Shown here piece after piece: positions 8,950 through 17,361 of a stretch of DNA of 37,686 nucleotides (its first letter is position 1; each line of letters opens with the position of its first letter). The translations under genes were made by a program, and so were the position numbers. Source of the DNA: Opitutales bacterium (lineage in GTDB: Bacteria; Verrucomicrobiota; Verrucomicrobiia; Opitutales; Opitutaceae); NCBI GenBank assembly GCA_018700525.1, contig JABITN010000092.1, positions 1 through 37,686 of the forward strand, in the 5' to 3' direction. Below the pieces are notes generated by a model that made no database searches, was not told where the DNA came from, and was given only the letters and a program-made list of their open reading frames with translations.

Positions 8950-9948
8950 ATGATCGCTAGTGAAATATTAGTAACTGGCGCAAGTGGCTTTTTGGGCGGG
9001 TATTTGGCTAATCGATTGGCGGATGACGGTCGGAAGGTACGGGTGCTCGCAAGGCGTTCTAGCGATGTTTCCAGGCTGAATAAGGATGGCTCGATTCAAT
9101 TCTGCTATGGAGAATTGGAGGACCTGAATTCTCTTCGCGAATGTATGAGGAATGTAAAAACGGTATTCCACTGCGCGGCTATGAGTTCGGATTGGGGCGA
9201 TGAACGTGCGTTTTGGAGAGCAAACGTTTTAGCAATCGAAAACTTGGTGGAGATAGCGAAGGAGAGCGAAGGGTTTAACTGCTTTCTTCATGTGAGTTCG
9301 ACGGATGTTTACGGGTACCCGATGTTTCCCGGAGACGAATCACGCGAACTTAAGAAAGTTGGGCTGCCGTACAATGAATCGAAAATCGAAGGAGAAGCAG
9401 TTTTGTGGAGAGCTTATCGGGATGTTGGCTTTCCAGTCACGATTCTAAGGCCGGCGACGATTTACGGTCCCCATTCAATGAGCATCGTTAAGGAAATCTA
9501 CGATCACTTGAAATCTCGGACTATGTTGTTGGTCAATCGAGGCGAGTCGCCTGCGGGACTAGTGTATGTCGATAATCTGGTTGATGCTGCGATTGCAGCC
9601 GCTGATTCGCATGATACGGCGGGAAAGGCGTATGACATTACTGATGACGAGGTCGTTTCGTGGTTTGGTTTTGCGAATACGTTGGCTGACCGAACGGGGA
9701 CGAAACGACCGTTTCTAAATCTTTCCGAAAGTATTGCCCTTAAGTGCGGATATTTATTTGAGGCTCTTTGGAGAGCGCTGAACATTTCAACTCGGCCGCC
9801 GCTGACGAGGCATGCGGTGTACTTGTTTTCCAGAGATCAACAATACGACAACCGAAAAGCGAAGGTCGAATTGGGTTACGAGAGTCGTGTTTCATTCGAG
9901 GAAGGGATGAATCGGACTGTCGAATGGTTGAAATCGGCAGATGATTGA
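8950..9948 (+). CDS. NAD-dependent epimerase/dehydratase (extended SDR)
   Basis: A 332-residue extended short-chain dehydrogenase/reductase. The NAD(P) glycine motif TGASGFLG is at residues 9-16, VFHCAA at 72-77, the catalytic serine region HVSSTDVYG at 114-122, and the YxxxK pair is Y141/K145 (YNESK). The C-terminal domain with LRPATIYGP and VYVDNLVDA is typical of sugar epimerases and 3-beta-HSD-like reductases, including the HpnA and CerR type proteins of lipid pathways. The substrate is unknown. An upstream TTG at 8938 is possible, but the ATG at 8950 fits the family N-terminus. It precedes three glycosyltransferase genes on the same strand, which hints at sugar-nucleotide or lipid modification; this is inference. 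Confidence 0.85.
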   Translation: MIASEILVTGASGFLGGYLANRLADDGRKVRVLARRSSDVSRLNKDGSIQFCYGELEDLNSLRECMRNVKTVFHCAAMSSDWGDERAFWRANVLAIENLVEIAKESEGFNCFLHVSSTDVYGYPMFPGDESRELKKVGLPYNESKIEGEAVLWRAYRDVGFPVTILRPATIYGPHSMSIVKEIYDHLKSRTMLLVNRGESPAGLVYVDNLVDAAIAAADSHDTAGKAYDITDDEVVSWFGFANTLADRTGTKRPFLNLSESIALKCGYLFEALWRALNISTRPPLTRHAVYLFSRDQQYDNRKAKVELGYESRVSFEEGMNRTVEWLKSADD

Positions 9949-10139
9949 GTTGGGGGGTGACTGCGAATAAAAGCCCTGGTCGTACCGGAAAACGGAACAT
10001 ACATTCACACGTTAGCCTAATAAGGACGGCATTTGAGGAATTGTTAGCAGTAGCGCTAGTGCAACCATTCCGTTACTAATTATTTTGACCTCGCGTTTTT
10101 CAGCGATTTTTTTGGTTTTAAGGTAAATACTGTTTTGGG

Positions 10140-11366
10140 GTGAAAAAGAGAGTAAGCACATTGTCTGGAGTTAGAATTCTAGTATTAACATCAAGTACCG
10201 GTGGTGGCCATGACGCTCGAGCGATTGCCTTCCGCAGGTGGGTACGCAAACTCTACGGGTGGGAAGTGGAAGTACGCGTAGAGAGCATGCTTGAAGACTC
10301 GTCTCGGCTAAATCGATTGGGGGTCAATTTCTACAATTTCATTCAAAAGCACGCTCCGTGGTTTCATCATCCTTACCATGTTTTTGTAGAAGGCTTGAGT
10401 TATTTGAATCGTTCGAAGGTTACTTTGGGGCGTAAGTATTACTCGGAAGTCATTGAGAATTTTAAGCCTCATTTGGTTTTCAGCGTTCATGATTGCTTGA
10501 ATCGCGGCTATTTTCAAGTAGCTCGGGAAATTCTTGGGAAAGAGAATGTTCGCTGCGCAACTTATTGTTCGGAGTTTTCGGGAGGTTATGGTTACAGTCG
10601 CAATTGGGTAGAGCCGAGTGTAGATCTCTATCTTTCGCGAACTGAAACGGCTAAGGATTTTGCGATTTCCCGCTTTAAGCTGAATTCGGAGAAGATCATC
10701 GTGCGCGGGCATTTCTTGATACCCCGGATTTACGAGGAGAAATTGTCGGCCTACGAGCGTCACCGGTTTATTACGGAGCGTCTTGGTTTGAGGCCCGATC
10801 GGAAAATTATATTTTTGGCAACAGGAGGAACGGGAGCGAATAACCATATGGCGTTGCTGCCGGCGATCAAGAAGTACTCTGAAACCTATCAGGTCTTGGT
10901 TGTCTGCGGTCGGAATCAAGAAGCCTTCATGAAAGTGCGTCAATGGCAGCGGAATAATCCGGAGCTATCGTGCCACGTCGAAGGTTATTGCAACGAAATG
11001 CATTTATTTCTACAAATAAGCCACATGGTAGTGACTCGTGGGGGAACGACGACTTGTTCGGAAGCGCTGCACTTCGAATGCCCGATCGTTTTCAACGGAA
11101 TCGGTGGAGTCATGCCTCAGGAGAAACTGACAGTGAAGTACTTCATGCAAGACGATGCGGCGGTGAAGATATCTAACAGCAATGATTTTGAAATGCTTCT
11201 CATGAATTTGAGTCGCTATCCCGAGCGTTTCAAGGAATTGAGACGTCGGTTTCGCACTATGAGATTTCAAGATGCTCCATCGAGAGTGATCTACGATTTG
11301 GTGGATCTTGCCCATGAAGCGTTGCCTGAAGAAAAGCGTCCGGTTTTGAAGGTCGTCGGCGAATAG
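10140..11366 (+). CDS. MGDG synthase/UgtP-like GT28 glycosyltransferase
   Basis: A 408-residue GT-B enzyme of family GT28. The N-terminal domain opens with a glycine-rich lipid-acceptor loop, LTSSTGGGHDARA (about 16-28), characteristic of monogalactosyldiacylglycerol synthases and processive diacylglycerol glucosyltransferases (UgtP). The middle has FSVHDCLNRGYF. The C-terminal donor site contains FLATGGTGANNH and VTRGGTTTCSEALHFECPIVF, the nucleotide-sugar binding signature. It probably transfers a hexose from a UDP-sugar to a lipid at the inner membrane. GTG is the only sensible start, preceded by a G-rich run rather than a clean ribosome site. The next glycosyltransferase begins 14 bp after the stop, so the two are probably cotranscribed. 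The actual acceptor (diacylglycerol, ceramide or other) cannot be read from sequence. Confidence 0.86.
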   Translation: MKKRVSTLSGVRILVLTSSTGGGHDARAIAFRRWVRKLYGWEVEVRVESMLEDSSRLNRLGVNFYNFIQKHAPWFHHPYHVFVEGLSYLNRSKVTLGRKYYSEVIENFKPHLVFSVHDCLNRGYFQVAREILGKENVRCATYCSEFSGGYGYSRNWVEPSVDLYLSRTETAKDFAISRFKLNSEKIIVRGHFLIPRIYEEKLSAYERHRFITERLGLRPDRKIIFLATGGTGANNHMALLPAIKKYSETYQVLVVCGRNQEAFMKVRQWQRNNPELSCHVEGYCNEMHLFLQISHMVVTRGGTTTCSEALHFECPIVFNGIGGVMPQEKLTVKYFMQDDAAVKISNSNDFEMLLMNLSRYPERFKELRRRFRTMRFQDAPSRVIYDLVDLAHEALPEEKRPVLKVVGE

Positions 11367-11380
11367 CTGGCAATGTTCGG

Positions 11381-12586
11381 ATGCGTATCCTTTATGTGAC
11401 GACAACGTTTCCGGTGTACTCGGAAACCTTTCTGCAGCGAGAGGCGCATGCGTTGCGCGATTTGGGAGTGGAGCTGACTATTATGTCGCTGCATCGTGGG
11501 GATGCCGAATTCGATGGATTAGAAATCGATCGTTTCTCGAAGTGGGAATTACTGGCTTTGATTTGGCGTCTTCCTTTAATTGTTCTGATGCGTTTTCCGG
11601 TTTTCAGGAAATGGTTCAAAGAATTGTTTACGCATCGTCCGCCGACTGGATTGAGCTTTTGGGCGAACATGCTGGGAATGGGCGTTGCTGTTGTCAGGGA
11701 ACCGCAAATACGATCGATGAACCCCGATCTCGTTCATTGCGTCTGGTCTGCCGATCCAGCTTCGTTTGGCTGGGTGACGTCTTTGCTGGTCGGTTTGCCG
11801 TTTTCGGTGGGGGCGCATGCGTACGACGTCTTTGATCGAGGAGGGGATTGGCTTTTACGAACGAAAACACGCGAGGCTATTCTTGTTCATACTTCGACTG
11901 AATCGGCGTATTCACGTCTTGTGGATTTCGTGCCGGAGAAGAAGTTGAAATTGATTCGTCGCGGTATGAATCAGTTTCCGGAGTTCAAGTTATTACGAAG
12001 CGAGAGAGAGGTGCTTCGGATAATTTGCGTTGCGCGGTTGGTCGAGAAAAAGGGATTCCCTTATCAAATAGAAATTTATGCGGCATTGCGTGATGCGGGA
12101 GTTGCTTTTGAGGCCCGGATTATTGGAGAGGGAGAGTTGCGCAATGAAATTGAAGAGGAGTTGTGCAAAAGAGGGTTGGACGATCAAGTCTTTTTGAAGG
12201 GTCGTTTGTCTCAAGCAGAAACTATGAAGGAATTGGCCTGGGCTGATATCCTTTTTCATACGGGTGTGATTGGCAGTACCGGGGATCGAGACGGGCTACC
12301 GAACGTTATTCCTGAGGCAATGGCGGCAGGAGTTGTCGTGGTTGCGTCGCCTATTTCCGGAGTAGTTGAAGCGATTGAGGATGATGTGTCCGGAATTCTG
12401 AGAGACGTTAATGATCCAGGAGCATGGGTTTCTGAGTGTCAGCGCATCCAACATGAGGACGCTTTTTCCGAACGTCTAAGGGAAGAAGGGCGCGCCTGGG
12501 TGGATCGAGAATCTGTGGCTTCGCGCAATTCCGGAAAATTGCTGTATGCCATGGAGGAGTGCCTTTCGTCGGATAAGAAGGCGTAA
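11381..12586 (+). CDS. Glycosyltransferase family 4 protein
   Basis: A 401-residue GT-B fold enzyme. The N-terminus VTTTFPVYSETFLQRE is typical of GT4 enzymes that build exopolysaccharide or lipid-linked glycans. The C-terminal Rossmann domain starts near VARLVEKKG (217-225) and contains IIGEGELR (247-254). The donor motif DRDGLPNVIPEAMAAG lies at about 302-317, with E312 as the second glutamate of the EX7E-type motif; the first position is Asp rather than Glu. Retaining chemistry with a nucleotide sugar is expected. It lies 14 bp after the GT28 gene and 49 bp before another GT4, forming a three-gene transferase run. Confidence 0.88.
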   Translation: MRILYVTTTFPVYSETFLQREAHALRDLGVELTIMSLHRGDAEFDGLEIDRFSKWELLALIWRLPLIVLMRFPVFRKWFKELFTHRPPTGLSFWANMLGMGVAVVREPQIRSMNPDLVHCVWSADPASFGWVTSLLVGLPFSVGAHAYDVFDRGGDWLLRTKTREAILVHTSTESAYSRLVDFVPEKKLKLIRRGMNQFPEFKLLRSEREVLRIICVARLVEKKGFPYQIEIYAALRDAGVAFEARIIGEGELRNEIEEELCKRGLDDQVFLKGRLSQAETMKELAWADILFHTGVIGSTGDRDGLPNVIPEAMAAGVVVVASPISGVVEAIEDDVSGILRDVNDPGAWVSECQRIQHEDAFSERLREEGRAWVDRESVASRNSGKLLYAMEECLSSDKKA

Positions 12587-12635
12587 ATTCTTGAGACTTG
12601 TTTCTCAGTCACTATAATGTGTCGAAGTTCAACCG

Positions 12636-13721
12636 ATGATTAAGGGCCGAATATTATTTGATGTCACGAAGGCTTCCAGGCAGCGGCAAAAGTCTGGGCT
12701 TGCTCGGGTTTCAAGCTGTCTGAAACATGAGCTGCAAACCTTGCTTGGAGCACGCTTTCTTGAAGTGATCTGGGATGGCCGGAAGGAGACTTTTAGGCCT
12801 CGATTAAAGCAAAAGGACTTTCGCGTCGAAGAGAATGACGTTTTCTTGACCGGCGAGCTTTTTTGCGAATTCGAGCGAGTTGGAGTTGAGCGCTTGTTGC
12901 GTGAGTGGCCTTGTCATGCCTATGCGATTTTCCATGATGCGATTCCGATGCAGCATCCGGAGTTTACTTGGCCGCATAGCGTTCAAAGACACCCGAGCTA
13001 TATGAAAATGCTAACGCTCTTTACTGGAGTTTTTGGCGTTTCGAGTCATAGTTCGATTTTGCTTGAAGAGTATTGGGAGTGGTTGGACGTGGGAGCGGCT
13101 CCGTCCGTAAAATCGATTCAATTGGGAGCGGACGGGGTATTTGCAGAATCATCGCCTCCGAAGACTGTTCATGAAGATCGGCTGCAGGTAATGATGCTGG
13201 GAATCGTCGAAAAGCGAAAAGGTCAGGACTTGGCTTTGCAAGCGGCGAGATTCTTATGGGACGAAGGCTTGGAATTCGATCTTCACATAGTTGGGAGAAC
13301 CAATCCTTATTTCGGAAAAACCACAGAACGGCTTCTTAAGGATGCAGCGAAAGCGGGGTACCCTGTAAGATTGCATGGTCAGGTTGGCGAGACTGCTTTG
13401 CAGCAGCGTTTTTTGAATACGGATTTGATATTGCTGCCTTCGCTCGCCGAAGGATGCGGGCTTCCGGTTTTGGAATCACTTTGGAAGGGAGTACCGACTT
13501 TGAGTAGCGGCTTGCACTCGGTTCGCGAGAATTCGCGATTCGGCGGCTGCGAATTGTTCGATACAGGCAACGTGAAAGCCTTAACCGAAGCGTTGCGCAG
13601 CATGGTTTTGAATCGTCGGAAGCTTCAACAACTGACTGATGGGATTCAAACGAGCATATTGCCTCGTTGGGAAAAAACCGCTCGCGATATAATTGATCAC
13701 ATGGTGACCGAAGGAGGCTAG
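12636..13721 (+). CDS. Glycosyltransferase family 4 protein (mannosyltransferase-like)
   Basis: A 361-residue GT4 enzyme. The N-terminal domain has FHDAIPMQHPE (99-109), a pattern common in mannosyl/rhamnosyl-type GT4 proteins. The C-terminal domain has LGIVEKRKG (188-196) and a canonical EX7E motif, E272 to E280 (AEGCGLPVLE). It is the last plus-strand gene of the transferase group. Its stop at 13719-13721 is 5 bp from the stop of a converging gene, leaving no room for a separate terminator. Sugar and acceptor are unknown. Confidence 0.87.
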   Translation: MIKGRILFDVTKASRQRQKSGLARVSSCLKHELQTLLGARFLEVIWDGRKETFRPRLKQKDFRVEENDVFLTGELFCEFERVGVERLLREWPCHAYAIFHDAIPMQHPEFTWPHSVQRHPSYMKMLTLFTGVFGVSSHSSILLEEYWEWLDVGAAPSVKSIQLGADGVFAESSPPKTVHEDRLQVMMLGIVEKRKGQDLALQAARFLWDEGLEFDLHIVGRTNPYFGKTTERLLKDAAKAGYPVRLHGQVGETALQQRFLNTDLILLPSLAEGCGLPVLESLWKGVPTLSSGLHSVRENSRFGGCELFDTGNVKALTEALRSMVLNRRKLQQLTDGIQTSILPRWEKTARDIIDHMVTEGG

Positions 13722-13726
13722 TGCCC

Positions 13727-14926
13727 CTACATTTTCTTGGCTGCGTAGCGTAACGCTTTTTCGATGATTTCGAAATCCTCGTTGGTGTGGCGTGCGGAAA
13801 CGGCAGTGCGGACGAGATCTTTTCCAGGCGGGACGCCGGGCGCTGTCGCGAAAATAGTGAAGACTCCTTGGTCGCATAGGTTCTTCCAGAAATGGTAGGC
13901 TTTTTCACGGTCGCCGATAATGATCGGAATAGCGGGTGTTTCGCTTTCCCAGGTATCGAGGCCAAGGTCGTCTAGGAGGGCTTTGTAGCGTTTGGTGTTG
14001 GCCCAAAGACGATCCAGCCATTCCGGCTCGGTTTCTATGACATCCAAAGCGGCCATCGCGCAGGCAGCCTGGCATGGCGAGAGGGCTGCGCTGAAAATGA
14101 TCTGTTTGGAGCGTGTTCGAAGGTATTCGATCGCCGCTTCGTCGCCTGCGACGAATCCGCCAGTACTTCCGAGCGATTTGGAGAGGCTGCCCGTGATGAT
14201 GTCGACTCGATCGGTGAGCCCGAAGTAGTTAGCCGTACCGCGGCCTTGGTTGCCAAGCACGCCGATACCGTGGGCATCGTCCAGTACGGTGAAACACTGA
14301 TATTGTTGGGCGATATCTAATATTTCGGGCAGTTTTCCAATATGACCTTCCATCGAGTAGACGCCTTCTATTGCGATGATTTTCGCCGTGGCTGAATCGA
14401 GCTCTTCTAGCAGGGAACGCAAATGGTCAGGGTTGTTGTGGCTGAAGCGTTCGACATCGGCCATCGATAGTCGAATACCGTCCCAGACGCTTGAATGCAT
14501 GTTTTTGTCGACCAAAACGACATCGCCTCGTTCGGCGAAGCCAGTGATCGAGGACATGCACGATAGGTAGCCTGCCGATGCAACATGACAGGCTTCCTTC
14601 CCCAAAAAATTAGCTAGACGTTGCTCAAGCTCCGCGTGGAAACTCCGACCGCCATTTGCCGAGCGGGCACCCATTGTGCCTCCGCCCCACTTTGCGAGCG
14701 CTTTTTGGCCAGCTTCGATTACTTTCGGGTGATCATAGAGGCCGAGGTATTCGTTGCTTGCTAGCATTACCATCTCCTTGCCGTCCATGCTAACCCGAGT
14801 GCCGCGTTGCTCGTTAAGGATGTGATACCAAAGTTCGTAGCGCTTGCGAAGGCGTGTGTGGTCATCGTTCGCGCAGCGCTGTAGAATGGGATTGCTGACT
14901 TTTTTCTTAAAGACGGAACGGATCAT
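13727..14926 (-). CDS. PLP-dependent alpha-oxoamine synthase (KBL/BioF/SPT-like)
   Basis: A 399-residue fold-type I aminotransferase of the alpha-oxoamine synthase family, which condenses an amino acid with an acyl-CoA and releases CO2. Visible motifs: SNEYLGL (57-63), SANGGRSFHAELE (89-101), a His stacking residue at H144, DDAHGIG (216-222) with D217/H219, and the Schiff-base lysine K250 in TGSLSKSLGSTGGF. The segment after H144 reads SSVWDGIRLS, with the DG pair seen in 2-amino-3-ketobutyrate ligase and serine palmitoyltransferase rather than BioF. No other biotin gene is present. Serine palmitoyltransferase-like activity is possible in view of the nearby SDR and lipid-type glycosyltransferases, but a glycine C-acetyltransferase role is equally open. 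It is the last gene of a minus-strand run after the GT2 gene (71 bp gap). Confidence 0.85.
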   Translation of the reverse strand: MIRSVFKKKVSNPILQRCANDDHTRLRKRYELWYHILNEQRGTRVSMDGKEMVMLASNEYLGLYDHPKVIEAGQKALAKWGGGTMGARSANGGRSFHAELEQRLANFLGKEACHVASAGYLSCMSSITGFAERGDVVLVDKNMHSSVWDGIRLSMADVERFSHNNPDHLRSLLEELDSATAKIIAIEGVYSMEGHIGKLPEILDIAQQYQCFTVLDDAHGIGVLGNQGRGTANYFGLTDRVDIITGSLSKSLGSTGGFVAGDEAAIEYLRTRSKQIIFSAALSPCQAACAMAALDVIETEPEWLDRLWANTKRYKALLDDLGLDTWESETPAIPIIIGDREKAYHFWKNLCDQGVFTIFATAPGVPPGKDLVRTAVSARHTNEDFEIIEKALRYAAKKM

Positions 14927-14997
14927 GGCAGAGTTTGATGTTCGGACTGTTGCCTAGTTAAGGTGATAAATGAAGGAAATTCGAATTGGGAGAATTT

Positions 14998-15840
14998 CTA
15001 GCGACGAAACAAAAGCATAAAGAGTGCCTTCCAGGCTAGTCTTGGATTCATGCGCCACCAGTAGCGGGCATAGCGATGAAAATATTCCTCGGGCCATTCC
15101 TGAATACCGGTTTTGCGCATGCTATTAGACCATTGCTGTCGAAAGAGTTCCGAGTTGCGGTCGTTGTGCTCGTGCCGGCCTGGCGAGCTGCTGATGTGGT
15201 GACGAATGACGCTTTTGTGGGACACAATGAGACGATAGCCTGCAATTCGAAGGCGAAGACAGAGATCAACGTCTTCCATCCCGTTACGGTAAGACTCGTC
15301 GAATCCGTTCATTTCCTCGAAGAGCGAACGTTTCATTAGGAGACACGCGGCGGTAATGGCGCTGCGTTCTTTCCAATCGCCTTTGGGGAGTTTTTTTCGA
15401 TTTTTCCAAGCATGGGTAGGCATTCCGTTCTGATCGAAGAAAATACCTGCATGGTCAATGAGACCGGTTTGAAAATTCTTCTGAATATTGCCGATGGCGC
15501 CGATTTTTGGCAGTCTGCACTCTAATTCGAGCATTGGTTCGAGCCAACCGGGAGCAAACTCCAGGTCGTTGTTGAGAAAAACGAGGTAGGTGCCGGTAGC
15601 GTGATGGGCGGCTTTGTTATTGGATGCGCTAAAACCGAGATTGGTTTCGTTGCGCAGTGTGTTGTAGGGAGCTTTGAGAGTTTGGACGTATTTGGCGGTA
15701 TCGGGTCCGGAAGCGTCGTCGATAAGGATGACTTCGCACTTCGAAAGGTCGACGGTGTCTTCGAGCGATCGAATCATGGAGCGAGTGAGGTCCAAGCAAT
15801 TGTGGACCGCCACGATAAACGATATTCGAGGCTCATGCAT
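14998..15840 (-). CDS. Glycosyltransferase family 2 protein (rhamnosyltransferase-like)
   Basis: A 280-residue GT-A fold enzyme. The start ISFIVAVHNCLDLT and VILIDDASG (D41/D42) form the nucleotide-binding region; FLNNDLEFAPGWL (88-100) is the DXD-equivalent motif. NGFDESYRNGMEDVDLCLRL holds the acceptor-site ED pair. This WbbL/rhamnosyltransferase-like subgroup makes polysaccharides or lipid-linked glycans. I chose the ATG at 15840 because AAGGTG sits 9 bases upstream. The upstream in-frame GTG (15852) overlaps that ribosome site. The stop of the prenyl synthase gene is 13 bp before this start, so they form one transcript. Confidence 0.88.
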   Translation of the reverse strand: MHEPRISFIVAVHNCLDLTRSMIRSLEDTVDLSKCEVILIDDASGPDTAKYVQTLKAPYNTLRNETNLGFSASNNKAAHHATGTYLVFLNNDLEFAPGWLEPMLELECRLPKIGAIGNIQKNFQTGLIDHAGIFFDQNGMPTHAWKNRKKLPKGDWKERSAITAACLLMKRSLFEEMNGFDESYRNGMEDVDLCLRLRIAGYRLIVSHKSVIRHHISSSPGRHEHNDRNSELFRQQWSNSMRKTGIQEWPEEYFHRYARYWWRMNPRLAWKALFMLLFRR

Positions 15841-15853
15841 GTGACAATGCACC

Positions 15854-16726
15854 TTAGTTGGTGCGGCGATTCAGGTAAATCGCTAGATCTTTTAGAAATG
15901 GCATGTCGAGGCCGTCGCAGATTTGGTAGGCCTTCGTTGCGAGTTCAGTGGCGTATTGACGCGATTTTTCGAGTCCGTGTAGGGCGACGTAGGTGGATTT
16001 GTTCGATGCCTCGTCGGCCCCGACGCTTTTGCCGAGCGTTTGAGTATCGCTGGTAGCGTCGAGAATGTCATCCACAATTTGAAACCCCAACCCTATGCAG
16101 CGTCCGTAGGATATGATGGATGAGGTTTGTTCGGGAGTAGCGCCTCCAATAATGGCTCCCATCTCGAGGCTCGCTTCAATGAGAGCGGAGGTTTTGTTGA
16201 TGTGGATGAAGTTGAGTTCGTCCTGTTCGAGTACACGCTGCTCGCCGAGGATGTCCTCCATTTGGCCGCCGATCAGGTGTTCGCTACTCGAGGCTTCCGA
16301 TAGGACTTGAATGAGTTCGATGCCTTTGTCCGAAGAACCGGCGTAGTGTCGTGAAAGTAGTTGAAAGGCGTAGGTGAGCAGAGCGTCGCCTGCGAGGATG
16401 GCCGTAGCCTCGTCGAATTGAATGTGGCAGGTCGGGCGACCTCTTCTCAATGGCGAATCGTCGACTGCTGGTAGATCGTCGTGGATCAGCGTGTACGTGT
16501 GCAGGCATTCGACGGCCACGGCTGCAGGTAGAGCGTTTCGGGGGTTATCGAAGCGTTCGCAAGCGGCGAGAACGAGAGCGGGGCGAATGCGTTTCCCTTC
16601 AGCGAAGAGACTGTACCGCATTGCTTGATGGATGCGAACCGGACGAGCGCTCTCGGGCGGTAGCAGTGTTTCGAAGGCTTGTTCTATTTCGGCGACGTAT
16701 GTGGATAATTTCTCTTTGAACTCCAT
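15854..16726 (-). CDS. ispA: Polyprenyl synthetase, farnesyl diphosphate synthase-like
   Basis: A 290-residue trans-isoprenyl diphosphate synthase. The first aspartate-rich motif is DDLPAVDD (D83, D84, D89) followed by RRGRPTCH. The second is DDILD (D219-D223). GKRIRP (44-49) binds diphosphate. The residues ahead of the first motif (HTYTLIHDD, with Tyr five positions before it) follow the E. coli IspA pattern, suggesting C15 (or C20) product length. E. coli-type IspA has DDDD at the end of motif one where this protein has DDSP; the DDxxxxD core is intact. ATG at 16726 fits the family N-terminus better than the 54-base upstream extension. It heads the minus-strand series with GT2 and the oxoamine synthase, and is divergent to the DUF4013 gene (44 bp between starts). 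Confidence 0.92.
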   Translation of the reverse strand: MEFKEKLSTYVAEIEQAFETLLPPESARPVRIHQAMRYSLFAEGKRIRPALVLAACERFDNPRNALPAAVAVECLHTYTLIHDDLPAVDDSPLRRGRPTCHIQFDEATAILAGDALLTYAFQLLSRHYAGSSDKGIELIQVLSEASSSEHLIGGQMEDILGEQRVLEQDELNFIHINKTSALIEASLEMGAIIGGATPEQTSSIISYGRCIGLGFQIVDDILDATSDTQTLGKSVGADEASNKSTYVALHGLEKSRQYATELATKAYQICDGLDMPFLKDLAIYLNRRTN

Positions 16727-16770
16727 GCGAAATGCGCGATTGTTATGCAAAATCGACACAAGGAATCCGA

Positions 16771-17355
16771 ATGCCGACAATTGAGCAAGTATCTAAACGA
16801 CTGAGGTCTGATCGTAACTGGTTTACCAAGTGCCTAATGGGCGTCTTGTTTTGCTGTATCCCAATCCTACATTTTTTCGCATGCGGGTACCTTTATCGAA
16901 TGTTTCGAGCAGGCAAGGCTCAGAAAGCGTTTGTTCTACCGGAATGGGGTGATTGGAAGGGGCTTTTTATCGATGGGTTGAAGTTTTTTTTAATAGCGTT
17001 TATTTTTGGTCTAATACCTATCGCTCTGATGACTTTTGCGAAGTTAGCCATAGGTTGGAGTACGGGTTCCTATTTTGCCCACATCCCGGTGGCTCCAGCA
17101 TTTTTTATCGCGGGTCCGCTGACTTGTTCGGCGCTTTACCTGTACATGCTAGACGAAGACTTTTCGAATTGCTTTAATATTCAAGCGCTTACGGGTCTTT
17201 TGAAACGAACGGTGGAGGAATTTTGGGTGCCGACGCTTGCTTTGCTAGGGTTGAGTTTGCTGTTGCCGTTCGCATTCTTTTTTGGAGCGGTGATTTATTT
17301 TTATTTAATGGGTTATGTTTTCAAGAACTTTGAGCAGAGCACCGATAAGGGATAG
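16771..17355 (+). CDS. DUF4013 family membrane protein
   Basis: A 194-residue integral membrane protein with about four to five hydrophobic segments (around 20-42, 70-92, 100-120, 150-183). The loop AGKAQKAFVLPEWGDWKGLF (about 47-66), with its LPEWxDW core, is the mark of DUF4013. Function is unknown. The start is set by an AAGGA ribosome site at 16760-16764, six bases before the ATG; an upstream in-frame ATG at 16732 has none. The next gene follows after 6 bp with its own AGGAG, so the two are cotranscribed. Confidence 0.85.
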   Translation: MPTIEQVSKRLRSDRNWFTKCLMGVLFCCIPILHFFACGYLYRMFRAGKAQKAFVLPEWGDWKGLFIDGLKFFLIAFIFGLIPIALMTFAKLAIGWSTGSYFAHIPVAPAFFIAGPLTCSALYLYMLDEDFSNCFNIQALTGLLKRTVEEFWVPTLALLGLSLLLPFAFFFGAVIYFYLMGYVFKNFEQSTDKG

Positions 17356-17361
17356 GAGTTT

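Noticed and set aside
9949-10139. Promoter for the GT28 gene (TTGACC near 10084)
   Set aside because: No -10 element at a workable distance; the 191-bp spacer shows nothing else convincing.
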